Under the pieces are notes generated by a model. It saw only the letters and a list, made by a program, of their open reading frames with translations. It was not told the DNA's origin and ran no database searches. This document shows positions 7,349-16,712 of a stretch of 61,590 bases of DNA, piece by piece (the stretch's first letter is position 1; each line of letters opens with the position of its first letter). Origin of the DNA: a virus. The position numbers and the translations under genes were made by a program. The stretch lies in the IMG/VR virus record IMGVR_UViG_3300032053_000072, positions 1 through 61,590 of that record; one strand, 5' to 3'.

Positions 7349-10300
7349 CAGAAACCTAGTCTCCCGTAACTGAGTCTGCTCGTCCCCACCTTGAATGCCC
7401 CCGCCGTTGTGCCCGTGCTCACCGTGGCATACTGGTACAACTCGTCTTGCGGTATCGCCAGCCACGTCTCCTCATAGCGTAAGGCGTAACTGCCCTGGCG
7501 GTGCAGCAGGATCACCAGTTTGTTGATCTGCGAGATGCCGGCCGCGATGTTGACCGTGATCGCACTGCCCACATTCAGCTCCGGATTGCCGGGCAGGGGC
7601 CCCACTGTCAGCAGGACGGGTGGGTCTTGCAGGCGGTAGGCTTTCAGTTCCGCGACCAGCGCCGCCTGCGCCTCGTGCTGCAGGCAGGCGCGCGCCTTCA
7701 CCTCGTTGGGCTTAACGTCGGTGCGCCGGTGCACGACCAGATAGTTTTTGTCCGCCTTATACTCGCGGTTGGGCAGTCCCTCGATAGGCCGCCCCAGCAC
7801 GTCAAATTTGCGGATCACCATGCCATGATTCGCGCTGGCATTGGCGAACTTCACCCGGCTGCTCACCGCACCTTCCGGCACCCAGGGCGTGCTGTCGTCG
7901 GCATTGCTGACCGTCAACTCCACACCCTCAGTGAAGCCGACGCCGCCGCTCGTGGTGGCCACCACCTCATAACTGTCGTACTCGGCTATCGGGTAGTGGA
8001 AGCGGATCGTCAGCGTCTTGGTGCAGAGCGGTGCTATGAGAATCGGAGTACCCAGTTGGTGCAGGTTCATCAGCCGCCCGGTGCGCCGTGGCTGGTAGGT
8101 GACGTTCACGACATCAAACGCCTGCCGGTAATCATGCCGCGGTCTGACGTTCTCTAGGAGAGTGCGGGTGTATGTGGCCTCACTCGCTGCCCCGATCCAC
8201 TTGGCCCAGGCCCAGAACTCCAGGTTGCCCGTCTTAGGATTGACCCAGACGATACCCGCCTCGCTCTCGGCGATCTCGCGCATCTCCGCCAGCCCATCGT
8301 CGGCGTCAGCATAGTGATAGGGTACCACCGTGTAGCCGCGATCGAGCGATGTCCCCGTGAAAGCAATGTCCGTCGCCACATCCGCGATCAACTCGTCCGT
8401 GCGATGGTCGGTCTGTGTCAGCGTCTCCGGGCGCTGCTGCTGAATGTCGAAGTCGTACCCCTGGCAACTCAGCGTCGCCGTGGCGCTGGCCTCGTCCTCC
8501 TGCACGTCCTGCACTCGTCCAAGAAACACGACCGCCCGCTGTGGCGTGCCGCCGGAATCGTAATAGCCGGGCGAGAAGCGGATCGGCGTCTGGAAGATTC
8601 CGTTCACTTGCGCTTGGCTGCCCGTGCGGTCCACCGAGAATCGCCCGTCGCTGTTGTCCATGCGCAGACTCATCTGCGCCACCGGCCCCTCGCCTAACTG
8701 GCTGAGACTGCCGCCCGGCGAGATGATGCCGTAGGAGTAGTTGACGCCCAGAAAAGCATTGCTCGTTTCTTCCGTCCAGGTGCCGTTGCGCGGCCAGTCC
8801 ATCTCGATGATGGCTGTCTGCAGTGCGAATGGCTCCTGACTTAGTTGACTGAGTGTCCGTGAATCCGAATACGCAAAGATGTTGTCGATGTCAAAGAACA
8901 CGACATTGGTTTCATTGATCGTATAGTCGCTGGGGCTCGACCAGGTAATGCTCAACTGGCCCCAGTCAAGCCAGTACCACTGCCACGACATGTACTCGTA
9001 ATAGACGGGGTCGCTGTGATAGTAGTCGGAGATGAAGTCGTGCGGTCTTGCTATCGTGTGTGAGCCGATGGTCGCCCCGTCCAAGTAGTACTCGAGAGTG
9101 TCGTTTACTATGTCCGCAACCACCTTGAACGTTCGCCATGCGCCGGTGCGCGCGAATGAAATAGCCGCGCCAGTGCTCAAGCAAGGCAACCCCTCGTCCA
9201 CGTAGAATGAATCAGAGGTACCATCATAGGCCAGACGGAATAGGTATGTGGCTGGACTGTAGGAGTTGCCGTTGCCGTCTATCTCGGCGTCTATGTAGTA
9301 AGAAGGGCAACCCTCCAAGTAGCATTTTGCGATGGCCTGATCGTCACCTGGATCACCTGCTGACTCAACACGGAAATCGAACGAAAAGGTTTCTATGGCA
9401 CCCGTCTGCAATGACTTATCAACATACGCTGGAATCGGCCCCTCAAAGTAAATGTTATGTCCGTTGATGTCCGTGAAGTTCATGTAGTGATTGTCGCCTT
9501 CTGTGAGCAGAGGCGAAGGCCAACAACCGTCCCACAAATTGTCGCCTACACACCAACAGAACTTACGAGGATACCTCCAGGAAGAAGTGGAATCCTCCAA
9601 GTCCTCCTGGAACGCCCACCCCTTTTCATAGGTGAACTCCAAATCGTCTATGTCATAGACGATTGACATCTCCCACAGCATCACCTCCCACTCGTAGTAC
9701 GGCGTCAGAGGGAAGTAAAAGCTGAAGTGCCCCAGATAAACCTGCTCACCGCCAACCCAAACCTCTCTCATGCCAGTCCGAGCATCGAACTTGAACTCAA
9801 ACTTAGTCCAATCGTCCGGACGTGGTACATAAATAGTGACCCAATCGTCCTCATGCTCAGGGTCAGCCGAATCACGCTCGTCGAACTCGAACTCAACCAT
9901 GTCAGGGTAGTCAGGATCATCCGCGCCAGTGAGGTAGACAGCCTCACTTACGACGTACTCATCCCACATGAAGCTGTCCCACCCAGTAGCAAGTGGCTCT
10001 GGAATGCGCAGGTAGAAGGACAAAGACCACACCATCGGGTAGAACGGTATCATTAACTCCATGTCGGCATTGCCGGTGATCGGGAACTGGACATACCAGT
10101 CCCCACTATGCGCCGTGGGGTCATTCACGAATTGAATGTCGTGCTCGAAGTATTGCTGAACCCAACCATCTTCCCAGGCCGTGCCTTGACTCCACTGCGC
10201 GTGAATCGCATCTATCCCGCCCTCGAAGTCCGTGCTGAGGTTGATATCCTCGAGTACACCCGGCGTGAAGTACTCCGAGCCGTCCGGCACAAGCCACACG

Positions 10301-10923
10301 CAGACGCCGCAGTTGTCATCGGATGCAGACATTGTCAACGTCAATGGTGTCTGCGCACCGGTCGTTCCTTGGGCAGATTCATAAGCGGCCGTAATGCAGA
10401 CATCATTCGCGCCCGTGTTGGTGCCGCGGTCGTACATGTGAAACCGATAACCTGGTGGCAGGAATGTATTGTTGCCATTACCTGCACCAAACAGAACATA
10501 CGAAGTGTGTCTGATGGTGCGTGTTCCGGCTGGGGCTGTAACATAGACCGAATGGCCACCACCACTCTGAGCTGTATGGATGTGGATCGGAGTTGCCTGA
10601 TCAGCACCCTGCATGACAACGATTGCACCAGCGACCGGCCTTGCCGTGCTCAGTGTCCACGTATAAGTCACGCTGCCGGAAATGTCTGCACTCGTGGCAA
10701 TCCGATACGAAACGTTCATGCCGACATTCAACACGGCTGGCACTTCGTCGTGAACCAGAGTCCAGCCACTTGGCAATGTGACTGTGTCGCCGGTCTGACG
10801 CTGAGCTGATATCGACGCCAGCAGCAAGTCGCCCGCACGACAGACAGGCACTGTCAATGCATGGGTTGCGGACGACGCTCCTACGTAGCTAAGCCAGTTT
10901 CTGGCGCCCGCGGCCACCGCCAC
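7348..10923 (-). CDS. Large tail-tip / hub protein with carbohydrate-binding-like inserts
   Basis: 1191 aa, modular. Residues 1-220 form a beta-sandwich type often seen in large surface proteins (WTLVHDEVPAV, MQGADQATP). Residues about 220-700 look like two or three concanavalin-like jelly rolls rich in Trp, Tyr and Asp. Residues about 740-1190 resemble the tail-hub region of siphoviruses (RMDNSDGRFSV, FLGRVQDVQEDEASATATLSCQG). It follows the tape-measure block, as hub proteins do. The start is a GTG overlapping the preceding gene and is uncertain. Host-surface glycan binding is inferred for the jelly rolls. Confidence 0.7.
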   Translation of the reverse strand: MAVAAGARNWLSYVGASSATHALTVPVCRAGDLLLASISAQRQTGDTVTLPSGWTLVHDEVPAVLNVGMNVSYRIATSADISGSVTYTWTLSTARPVAGAIVVMQGADQATPIHIHTAQSGGGHSVYVTAPAGTRTIRHTSYVLFGAGNGNNTFLPPGYRFHMYDRGTNTGANDVCITAAYESAQGTTGAQTPLTLTMSASDDNCGVCVWLVPDGSEYFTPGVLEDINLSTDFEGGIDAIHAQWSQGTAWEDGWVQQYFEHDIQFVNDPTAHSGDWYVQFPITGNADMELMIPFYPMVWSLSFYLRIPEPLATGWDSFMWDEYVVSEAVYLTGADDPDYPDMVEFEFDERDSADPEHEDDWVTIYVPRPDDWTKFEFKFDARTGMREVWVGGEQVYLGHFSFYFPLTPYYEWEVMLWEMSIVYDIDDLEFTYEKGWAFQEDLEDSTSSWRYPRKFCWCVGDNLWDGCWPSPLLTEGDNHYMNFTDINGHNIYFEGPIPAYVDKSLQTGAIETFSFDFRVESAGDPGDDQAIAKCYLEGCPSYYIDAEIDGNGNSYSPATYLFRLAYDGTSDSFYVDEGLPCLSTGAAISFARTGAWRTFKVVADIVNDTLEYYLDGATIGSHTIARPHDFISDYYHSDPVYYEYMSWQWYWLDWGQLSITWSSPSDYTINETNVVFFDIDNIFAYSDSRTLSQLSQEPFALQTAIIEMDWPRNGTWTEETSNAFLGVNYSYGIISPGGSLSQLGEGPVAQMSLRMDNSDGRFSVDRTGSQAQVNGIFQTPIRFSPGYYDSGGTPQRAVVFLGRVQDVQEDEASATATLSCQGYDFDIQQQRPETLTQTDHRTDELIADVATDIAFTGTSLDRGYTVVPYHYADADDGLAEMREIAESEAGIVWVNPKTGNLEFWAWAKWIGAASEATYTRTLLENVRPRHDYRQAFDVVNVTYQPRRTGRLMNLHQLGTPILIAPLCTKTLTIRFHYPIAEYDSYEVVATTSGGVGFTEGVELTVSNADDSTPWVPEGAVSSRVKFANASANHGMVIRKFDVLGRPIEGLPNREYKADKNYLVVHRRTDVKPNEVKARACLQHEAQAALVAELKAYRLQDPPVLLTVGPLPGNPELNVGSAITVNIAAGISQINKLVILLHRQGSYALRYEETWLAIPQDELYQYATVSTGTTAGAFKVGTSRLSYGRLGF

Positions 10924-11224
10924 CTCTACCCGTATTGGGCCTGAGTTTCACTATTGCCAACTCGGCAATCCTCGGCGAGTTAGTTAGGCCACGCTCCTTC
11001 GGAAGGTTGTCTAGTGCAAGGAGTTCCTTCAGCGCTTCATCGTCTCGCAATATCTGTCCTGCTAGGCGTTTGGGGTGCTCCACGCCGCGCTCGACTAGTA
11101 GAGTGAACAGGGCTGCTAGCGTAGTAGGATTTGGGCGTCTGCCCTCGGCCAATGCCTTCAGCGCCCGCCGTTTGTGGTCGCCACTCAATTCCCTGGGTAC
11201 CTTGCTCCTTACGATAATTGCCAT
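10889..11224 (-). CDS. Hypothetical tail-region protein
   Basis: 111 aa, basic and helical, ending in a Gly/Arg-rich tail (GRGGGGRGRQ). Unknown family. It lies between tape measure and hub genes; the Arg/Gly tail might bind nucleic acid. The tail-encoding part overlaps the start of the hub gene. Confidence 0.5.
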   Translation of the reverse strand: MAIIVRSKVPRELSGDHKRRALKALAEGRRPNPTTLAALFTLLVERGVEHPKRLAGQILRDDEALKELLALDNLPKERGLTNSPRIAELAIVKLRPNTGRGGGGRGRQKLA

Positions 11225-11225
11225 G

Positions 11226-11567
11226 CTATGCCGTCGTCTCCTCGAGCGTGGCGGTCACCCGGAATGTCGCATCGTCTATGAGGACGCCCTTGCTCCAGGC
11301 CGTTACCATCATCGTCTCCGTGTTGCCGAGGTGGTCGATCACGGTCTTGGCCACATAGTAAGCAGCCCGCAGCGCCAGTATCAGATTGGTATGGTTAGCA
11401 CCGGAGCAGTCCCAGGCGTAGTCACCGCCCAGCCCCTCTCCCAGCCGGTGGGCGCCCTTCGAGCCGTCGAGGAACTGCCACTTCTCGCCAACCACCAGGC
11501 CCTTGATGCTGTAGCCACCCTCTACTGGGTCGGGAAGGCCCGAATAGGCACCTATCGTCATGCTCAT
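11226..11567 (-). CDS. Distal tail-type small protein
   Basis: 113 aa, beta-rich (YSIKGLVVGEKWQFLDGS, CSGANHTNLILALRAAYY). The start overlaps the tape-measure stop (ATGA). Its place directly after the tape measure is that of distal-tail proteins, but no family signature is visible. Confidence 0.55.
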   Translation of the reverse strand: MSMTIGAYSGLPDPVEGGYSIKGLVVGEKWQFLDGSKGAHRLGEGLGGDYAWDCSGANHTNLILALRAAYYVAKTVIDHLGNTETMMVTAWSKGVLIDDATFRVTATLEETTA

Positions 11568-13813
11568 GGCGATGCTCCCGGCATCGGGATGCCGAAGTAC
11601 CCGTGCACTACACTAATGATCACATCCCGCACCGTGTTGTTGAATGTCGTGCCGGGGGTCTTTAGCGCTGTGCCGAACCCGGTAACGAGTACCGCGCCGG
11701 CGTCTTTGCCGGCCTTGCCCCAGTCCTGGTCTAGTAACGTCTCCCGGAATGTGCCCGCGAAGTCGATGGCGCCCATAGTGCCTGCCCCCGCGAAGTCGAA
11801 GGCGGCCATGACCTCCGGGTTCTCCGGCCCCAGGCCCGCTGCCGCCAACTGCTCAGCACCTATGCCCATGATGCCCTGCCAGTTGAGTTTGCTGGTCATC
11901 TGCTCGTCAAAGGCGGTGACAAAGGCATCCCAATCTATCGCCTCGGGTCGCATACCCATCCCGAACTCGCGCATGAAGTTCAAGCCGAAACCTTGCGCCT
12001 GCTCGACACTTAGTCCCGGCGGCATCCCCGTTTCTGCCATGAACTCAGGGAACCACGGCTGGCGCATCGTGTTGGCCGTGTCGCGCGCCAGTGCCTCGGC
12101 CCGATCATAGTTCTCCTTCCACGTGTCCCGGTGCATCCCCATCTGGTCTTCGAGCGCGGTCAGGTCGGCACCGGGTGGCTGGAGGATGCCAGAGATGGCC
12201 GACTGGTAGTCGGACATGTAGCCTTCCATGTCCTTCAGGGCGTCTTTGTAGGCGCTAGCGCCACCACTCGCGGCCCGCTGCGCCTCACTGATCTGCCAGT
12301 CGGCCAGCCGTTTGCTGTAGTCATACAGAGTCTCATTGACGCGCCTCACCGGTTCCGATGAGCCGGCCACGATCTCGGCTATCTGGTAGGCCGTGTCCCT
12401 CTGAAGATCAACTATCTTGCGTTGCTCCAACAGTTCGTATTGATACTGGGTGTACACGCCAGGTGCGGGCATCTGGAGCTTGGCCAATGCACTTGCAGCC
12501 GGCCCGTGGTAGCCTGGCGCGGCGGGGCCACCCAGCATCTCTATCTGCTGTTGGATGTGCAGGCGCAGGTAGACGTCCTTATCGCTGAGGCCGGCGAGTC
12601 GGACTTGCAGCGCGGCTATCTCCGCGGCTGCCCTCTCTGCCGCGGAGCCTACTCCCTGCTCCATACCCATGAGCCGCTGGCTGGTAGTAATCATGGCCTG
12701 CTGTTCTTGTACTGTATCTTGTGTCTCCATCCACAGTTTCCGCAGGGCAAGGGCCGCTGGCAGTGACACTTGTTCCAACCGTCTTGCCGCCTGGTTCATC
12801 TGATCCATACTCATAGTCGCTAGCGGCAAGTAACGGCCCAAGTCCTCAATGTCTGCTGTCCATATCTCGAAGCCAGGGCCACCTGGCACTATCATCTGCC
12901 GCAATGATTCGGCCAAGAGACCAAACCCGGCGGATAACTTGGTGTACGGAGCGCCAGTCGCCATGTCTTCCATCATCCGGCCAATACCGAATAAGCGGTC
13001 TTCGTACTGTCTCATGCCTGGGATGTTCATAACGATCATATTGGCCAGTGAATTGGCTACCTTGTCTAGGGTTGGCGCCGCCGCTATCTGTAGATATTCT
13101 GTCAGGTCTTCCATGACCACCCGTAGCCGCATGATGCCGCCACCGGCCATGTCCGTCCCCGATTCCCAGTCGCCGAATCTCTTGGTAGCTTGATCTTGCA
13201 CTGCTATCCAGATGGCCATCGAACGCTCACCTTGAGTCAACTCATTGGCCACCTTGCCGATACTAACAGCGTACGACTCCATCGCCGCCGTCTGGTCTAT
13301 GACGATCCCGACCTGCATAAGCGAGCGGGCGTAGCCACGGGCTACACCTGTGCTGATCGCCGTCGTCAGGCTTTCAATGTCCCCCATGCCCCTGGCGGAG
13401 GCAGCTACGGCGATCTGGATCATCTTCGGATACTCGGCGGCTAACTCCGCACCGGCCATCACCAGCGTCTTGTTGAACTGCCGCGTCATGTTGTCCAGGT
13501 CGGCCATGCCCTGGGTCGCCTCAGCCATCTGCTGCTTTATCGTATCGCCTGACAGGCCAGCTTGCTGAGTCAGTAGTTGGAAGCCGTTCTCGATGCGGAT
13601 GAGCTCGGCGCCGGCCGCGCCAAAGTCGAACACCTTGTCTATGGCAACGCCGATGCCGGCTATCGCCCCAACGACACCGGCGACGCCAAACAAGCTCGTA
13701 ACGTTGCTGGTGAAGCCACGAATCTGCCCTTCAGCGTCCTTGAGGCCGGACTGTAGGCCGCGCACATCGGCGCCGACGGTGCACAGGAGTTGGGCTACCT
13801 CACCCGCGGCCAC
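11564..13813 (-). CDS. Tail tape-measure protein
   Basis: 749 aa, long and mostly helical. It opens with the usual start of tape measures (GADVRGLQSGLKDAEGQIRG). A glycine/alanine-rich hydrophobic segment follows at about 40-70, and another helical stretch with MGDIESLTTAISTGVARG typical of phage tape measures. Using the common rule of 1.5 A per residue it would set a tail of about 110 nm. It follows the tail-assembly chaperone pair, overlapping its extension by 14 bases, and precedes tail-tip genes. Confidence 0.85.
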   Translation of the reverse strand: MAAGEVAQLLCTVGADVRGLQSGLKDAEGQIRGFTSNVTSLFGVAGVVGAIAGIGVAIDKVFDFGAAGAELIRIENGFQLLTQQAGLSGDTIKQQMAEATQGMADLDNMTRQFNKTLVMAGAELAAEYPKMIQIAVAASARGMGDIESLTTAISTGVARGYARSLMQVGIVIDQTAAMESYAVSIGKVANELTQGERSMAIWIAVQDQATKRFGDWESGTDMAGGGIMRLRVVMEDLTEYLQIAAAPTLDKVANSLANMIVMNIPGMRQYEDRLFGIGRMMEDMATGAPYTKLSAGFGLLAESLRQMIVPGGPGFEIWTADIEDLGRYLPLATMSMDQMNQAARRLEQVSLPAALALRKLWMETQDTVQEQQAMITTSQRLMGMEQGVGSAAERAAAEIAALQVRLAGLSDKDVYLRLHIQQQIEMLGGPAAPGYHGPAASALAKLQMPAPGVYTQYQYELLEQRKIVDLQRDTAYQIAEIVAGSSEPVRRVNETLYDYSKRLADWQISEAQRAASGGASAYKDALKDMEGYMSDYQSAISGILQPPGADLTALEDQMGMHRDTWKENYDRAEALARDTANTMRQPWFPEFMAETGMPPGLSVEQAQGFGLNFMREFGMGMRPEAIDWDAFVTAFDEQMTSKLNWQGIMGIGAEQLAAAGLGPENPEVMAAFDFAGAGTMGAIDFAGTFRETLLDQDWGKAGKDAGAVLVTGFGTALKTPGTTFNNTVRDVIISVVHGYFGIPMPGASP

Positions 13814-14027
13814 GCCTGCCTCCTGATTTGACTTGACTCATTGCCTTCCTCTTAGCACCTTCCTGCCTTTGCCTGCCTTCCCGATAGCGCAGGAAGCCGT
13901 GCCAGCTCACGAACTCCGGCATGGGCATCTCCGCTTCCAGGCGGGCGACTGTCGTATGCAGGTTCTCCGCTAGCTGGTACAAGTTATACAGCGCGGGGTC
14001 ACTTGCGAAACCGCTTCTCCGCGTCGT
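13800..14027 (-). CDS. Frameshifted extension of tail assembly chaperone (GT-like)
   Basis: An open frame without a good start of its own begins just after a TAG at 14028-14030 and overlaps the end of the first chaperone gene. It encodes about 65 aa after the shift (SDPALYNLYQLAENL ... MPEFVSWHGFLRYREG), which has the look of the second chaperone domain. It is reached by a +1 (or -2) shift: the zero-frame codons CGG TTT CGC AAG TGA include TTTC, where Phe-tRNA can slip from TTT to TTC. A TTG at 13982 could also start it independently. In siphoviruses such fusion products bind the tape measure. Confidence 0.55.
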   Translation of the reverse strand, partial: TTRRSGFASDPALYNLYQLAENLHTTVARLEAEMPMPEFVSWHGFLRYREGRQRQEGAKRKAMSQVKSGGRRGRG

Positions 14028-14406
14028 CTACTGCCACCTGTGTTATCTGCCCGAACCGGTTCATCCCGGACAACATCCAGATGCGGTTCAGGAGCACTTG
14101 CACCGCCCCCCAGGTCTTCTGGCGAAGCTGCTCAGCTTGGTCAAGAGTGATAATCGGCTCTGCCAGGCCATATACCAGGGCAAGCCGTTCCATCGCCTCG
14201 TCGTCGATGTCACCTCCTGGATCGAGTGTGCCATCGGCCTTTTTGTCAGGCGGCCTGGTGGCCTCCCTGAGCATCCTGGAGTGCGTCGCCTTGCTAAAAG
14301 CTTTGATCCGCACCTGCCCGATGCCAGGGAGGTCCAACAACTCCGTGATCTGGTCCGCGTCCGGCACAGCCAGCAGTTCTTCTATGCTGAGTATGCGCTT
14401 CTCCAT
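13999..14406 (-). CDS. Tail assembly chaperone (G-like)
   Basis: 135 aa, started at the ATG three bases after the previous stop triplet region (TAATCGTATG); an upstream in-frame codon would overlap that gene. Helical and acidic, with LSIEELLAVPDADQ near the N-terminus and KADGTLDPGGDIDDEAMERL in the middle. Position between tail tube and tape measure, plus the overlapping second frame, supports the G/GT-type assignment. Confidence 0.7.
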   Translation of the reverse strand: MEKRILSIEELLAVPDADQITELLDLPGIGQVRIKAFSKATHSRMLREATRPPDKKADGTLDPGGDIDDEAMERLALVYGLAEPIITLDQAEQLRQKTWGAVQVLLNRIWMLSGMNRFGQITQVAVDDAEKRFRK

Positions 14407-14410
14407 ACGA

Positions 14411-14788
14411 TTACACCCTCGACAGAGTGCCGGCACCGCTCAAGGCGACGGTGAACGTCACCTTGTCGCCGGAGGTAGCCGCAATTGAGTAACTCTCAAT
14501 CCAGCAGTTCACCGTGAATGCCGTCGTGGCTTGTGGCTTGAAGATTACGGCCGTTGGTGCCGAACTGGTCAGGGCTGCCCACAGTAGACCGTCGGCGGTC
14601 TGGTCGTAGTCGCCATCGCTGGTGAACTTGCAGTCCTGTAGGCCCGCGACACGCGCGATAGCCGTTGACGTCAGCACCTTGATCTCGGCGAGCTCGCGCG
14701 ACAGATCCATGCTCGCCGATTCGATGTAGCCACCAAATGCGGAGCCGATTGACAGCGTTGCCGCAATTCCATGTCCGAATGTTGCCAT
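14411..14788 (-). CDS. Major tail tube protein, short paralogue
   Basis: 125 aa, aligned along its whole length with the first 120 residues of the next upstream gene (GHGIAATL / RHGISARV; RELAEIKVL / RALAEIRVL; ARVAGLQD / QRVAGLRD). Beta-rich with a central helix, as expected of a tail-tube fold. Located immediately before the chaperones, where tube genes sit. Confidence 0.65.
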   Translation of the reverse strand: MATFGHGIAATLSIGSAFGGYIESASMDLSRELAEIKVLTSTAIARVAGLQDCKFTSDGDYDQTADGLLWAALTSSAPTAVIFKPQATTAFTVNCWIESYSIAATSGDKVTFTVALSGAGTLSRV

Positions 14789-14804
14789 TACAGCCTCCTA
14801 TGCG

Positions 14805-15524
14805 TTAGTTGCGCATCCAGCCGACGAAGAAGGTCGCCGCCTTGCCCGGCGTAATCGTCCAGGTGACTCTGATATACTGACCAACGTCGCCAGTCGCCGA
14901 CTTTTTCTCGCTGGTTGGACCTGTAACATGCGTGACATTCGTAAATGCTACTAACTGCACCCAGGTTGCGTTATCATCGCAATGCTCGATCTTACAAGTC
15001 AGCGTCGCTGCAGCAGCGGATATAGCGGTGCACTCAAGATAGGCTTGGTAGCCAGAGTGGCTGTCCGCACTATTGTTAACAGAAGCTGTGCTGCTGTCGG
15101 TCGTGCGCTCCGTCAGCGGGTGGAGAACGATGCCCCTGTCCGTGTCCGTGCTGGACATGGCCTGCACCGGCATCTTTACAGCGTCGTCGCCGGCATCGGC
15201 GCCCTCACTCGCCAGCATCACTTTGCCCAGGTAGGCGGTATTGCCGGCAGTATCACCGTCCGGCAAGAAGGCGAAACAGCCGTCGATGATAGCCGCTGGG
15301 CTGATCATGTTCCAGACTTTACCCTCTGCATCCGTGTCGTACACACCTGCCAGGGTCAGGCTCACGTCGCGCAGTCCGGCCACGCGCTGCACAGCGGTGG
15401 CTTCCAGCACCCTGATCTCCGCCAACGCCCGACTCGCCTCGAACGTCGCCTCCTCCACATACGGGCTCATGTTCTGATTGTGGACGTACACCCTTGCACT
15501 AATGCCGTGCCGGAAAGCCATCAT
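14805..15524 (-). CDS. Major tail tube protein, long paralogue with extra domain
   Basis: 239 aa. Residues 1-125 are paralogous to the 125-aa tube gene that follows. Residues about 135-239 form an added beta-sandwich (YLECTAISAAAATLTCKIEH, YIRVTWTITPGKAATFFVGW) that also resembles the 140-aa protein at 17140-17562. Such add-on domains often decorate tail tubes. The start overlaps the previous stop (ATGATG). Confidence 0.65.
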   Translation of the reverse strand: MMAFRHGISARVYVHNQNMSPYVEEATFEASRALAEIRVLEATAVQRVAGLRDVSLTLAGVYDTDAEGKVWNMISPAAIIDGCFAFLPDGDTAGNTAYLGKVMLASEGADAGDDAVKMPVQAMSSTDTDRGIVLHPLTERTTDSSTASVNNSADSHSGYQAYLECTAISAAAATLTCKIEHCDDNATWVQLVAFTNVTHVTGPTSEKKSATGDVGQYIRVTWTITPGKAATFFVGWMRN

Positions 15525-15937
15525 GCCACCTCAATCTTGAAGTCACTGCTCACGTGCTGATAGAAGACACCGGCGTTCTCCTCAACAAAGGCCATTCCGC
15601 TAACCCGCTCGCACACCCAAAAGGTGTAACCGGTCACGGCCAACGTCACTCTGTTCAGAAGAGTGTCTATGCGGCTCATGGCTGATATTGCCACCGTGTT
15701 GTCGAGCCCCTTGCCAACACACTTAATCTGGTAGCGGTACCTGGTCCTGATACGTTGGGTGAGTGTGTATACATCGTCGCTATCAACCAGATTGAGCACG
15801 ACGAATGGATATGTCGCGGCGTATGGAGCAACCGTGTTGTACACGCCACTGACTATCGTCATCAGTTTGCCGGCGGCGGTGTCTGCCGTGAGCGTGGAGT
15901 ACAGGATCGCCTCAATCGCGTTCTGCGCTGAACTCAC
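15521..15937 (-). CDS. Tail terminator / completion protein (DUF3168-like)
   Basis: 138 aa alpha/beta protein with the order seen in tail terminators: N-terminal helix, strands (YPFVVLNLVDSDD, RYRYQIKCVG), helix, C-terminal strands. It lies between the HK97 gp10-like gene and tail-tube genes. Family named from resemblance and gene order. Confidence 0.65.
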   Translation of the reverse strand: MSSAQNAIEAILYSTLTADTAAGKLMTIVSGVYNTVAPYAATYPFVVLNLVDSDDVYTLTQRIRTRYRYQIKCVGKGLDNTVAISAMSRIDTLLNRVTLAVTGYTFWVCERVSGMAFVEENAGVFYQHVSSDFKIEVA

Positions 15938-16341
15938 AGCTTGACGATCTCCTCCAGGTCGGCTATCAACTTGTCGCGGTTCTTATCAACGGCAGGGCGC
16001 ACAAATGGACGCGGCAGGAGGGTTGTCGTGCCAAACTCCAGCCAGAACCCGTACAGGATGCCCCAAATCTCCCTGGTGAGTTTCGCCACTCGCTTGACAA
16101 CGAGGCTGTTGGCCAGCGTTCCAATGTCTGTGGCGGGAGCCTCACCTGGCGCTGATGCCTGGTGCTCGACATTACCGCGCCTGTAAAGGCGTCCTGTCTT
16201 TGGCCCACTCTCGATGGCATCCTTCATGTCCGTGACCATTGTCTGAGCGCCTTGCTCGATGATCTTGGCCGCACGAGGCTCGACTTGCTTTTCTAGCAAG
16301 GTAAACTTGCTCCACACCACCCTGATCTCCCCCTGCACCAT
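15934..16341 (-). CDS. HK97 gp10-like head-tail joining protein
   Basis: 135 aa from the ATG in TAATG (16341). Typical gp10 features: KIIEQGAQTMVTDMKDAI helix, GRLYRRG, APGEAPATDIGTLANSL, then GFWLEFGTTTLLPRPFVRPA near the C-terminus. These proteins act at the neck between head completion and tail terminator. Confidence 0.85.
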   Translation of the reverse strand: MVQGEIRVVWSKFTLLEKQVEPRAAKIIEQGAQTMVTDMKDAIESGPKTGRLYRRGNVEHQASAPGEAPATDIGTLANSLVVKRVAKLTREIWGILYGFWLEFGTTTLLPRPFVRPAVDKNRDKLIADLEEIVKL

Positions 16342-16703
16342 TACTTCACCTCCGTGCAGAGGCAGCGCCGCACCACTTCCCAAGTGCGCGCTACTATGTC
16401 GTGGACCTCAAAAGTCCGGCCAAGTGTTACCACCCTGTCCGTAGGCCGTACGTCCGTTCCTACCTGAAAGGTAATCGTCCAGGCGGACGTGACGCCTAGC
16501 CGCTCTGCCAGCAGCCGCTCGTTTGGCCCGCCGCCTTGCTGTACCCGGCATTCGGTCGCCGTGGTGACCACCGCCCATGCCTCTGTGTATCCGCCAGCAT
16601 TGTTGCTGGTCAGCGTCGGCCTGGAGACGTTGCAGGTGCCGGGCAGAGCGTCCTTGCCTTCGCGCTTCATGTCCGTGATGTCAGTGGTCGTGAACATCAC
16701 CAT
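16341..16703 (-). CDS. Head closure / head-tail adaptor protein
   Basis: 120 aa, beta-rich (TECRVQQGGGPNERLLAERLG, DVRPTDRVVTLGRTFEVHDI). The order adaptor, closure protein, gp10, tail terminator matches siphovirus necks. TAATG overlap with the following gene. Confidence 0.65.
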   Translation of the reverse strand: MVMFTTTDITDMKREGKDALPGTCNVSRPTLTSNNAGGYTEAWAVVTTATECRVQQGGGPNERLLAERLGVTSAWTITFQVGTDVRPTDRVVTLGRTFEVHDIVARTWEVVRRCLCTEVK

Positions 16704-16712
16704 CGGTTGTCT

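Noticed and set aside
10935-12110. 391-codon plus-strand frame
   Set aside because: It lies over three minus-strand tail genes with good ribosome sites and coupling; its composition (Ser, Pro, Arg-rich) is that of an antisense shadow in GC-rich DNA.
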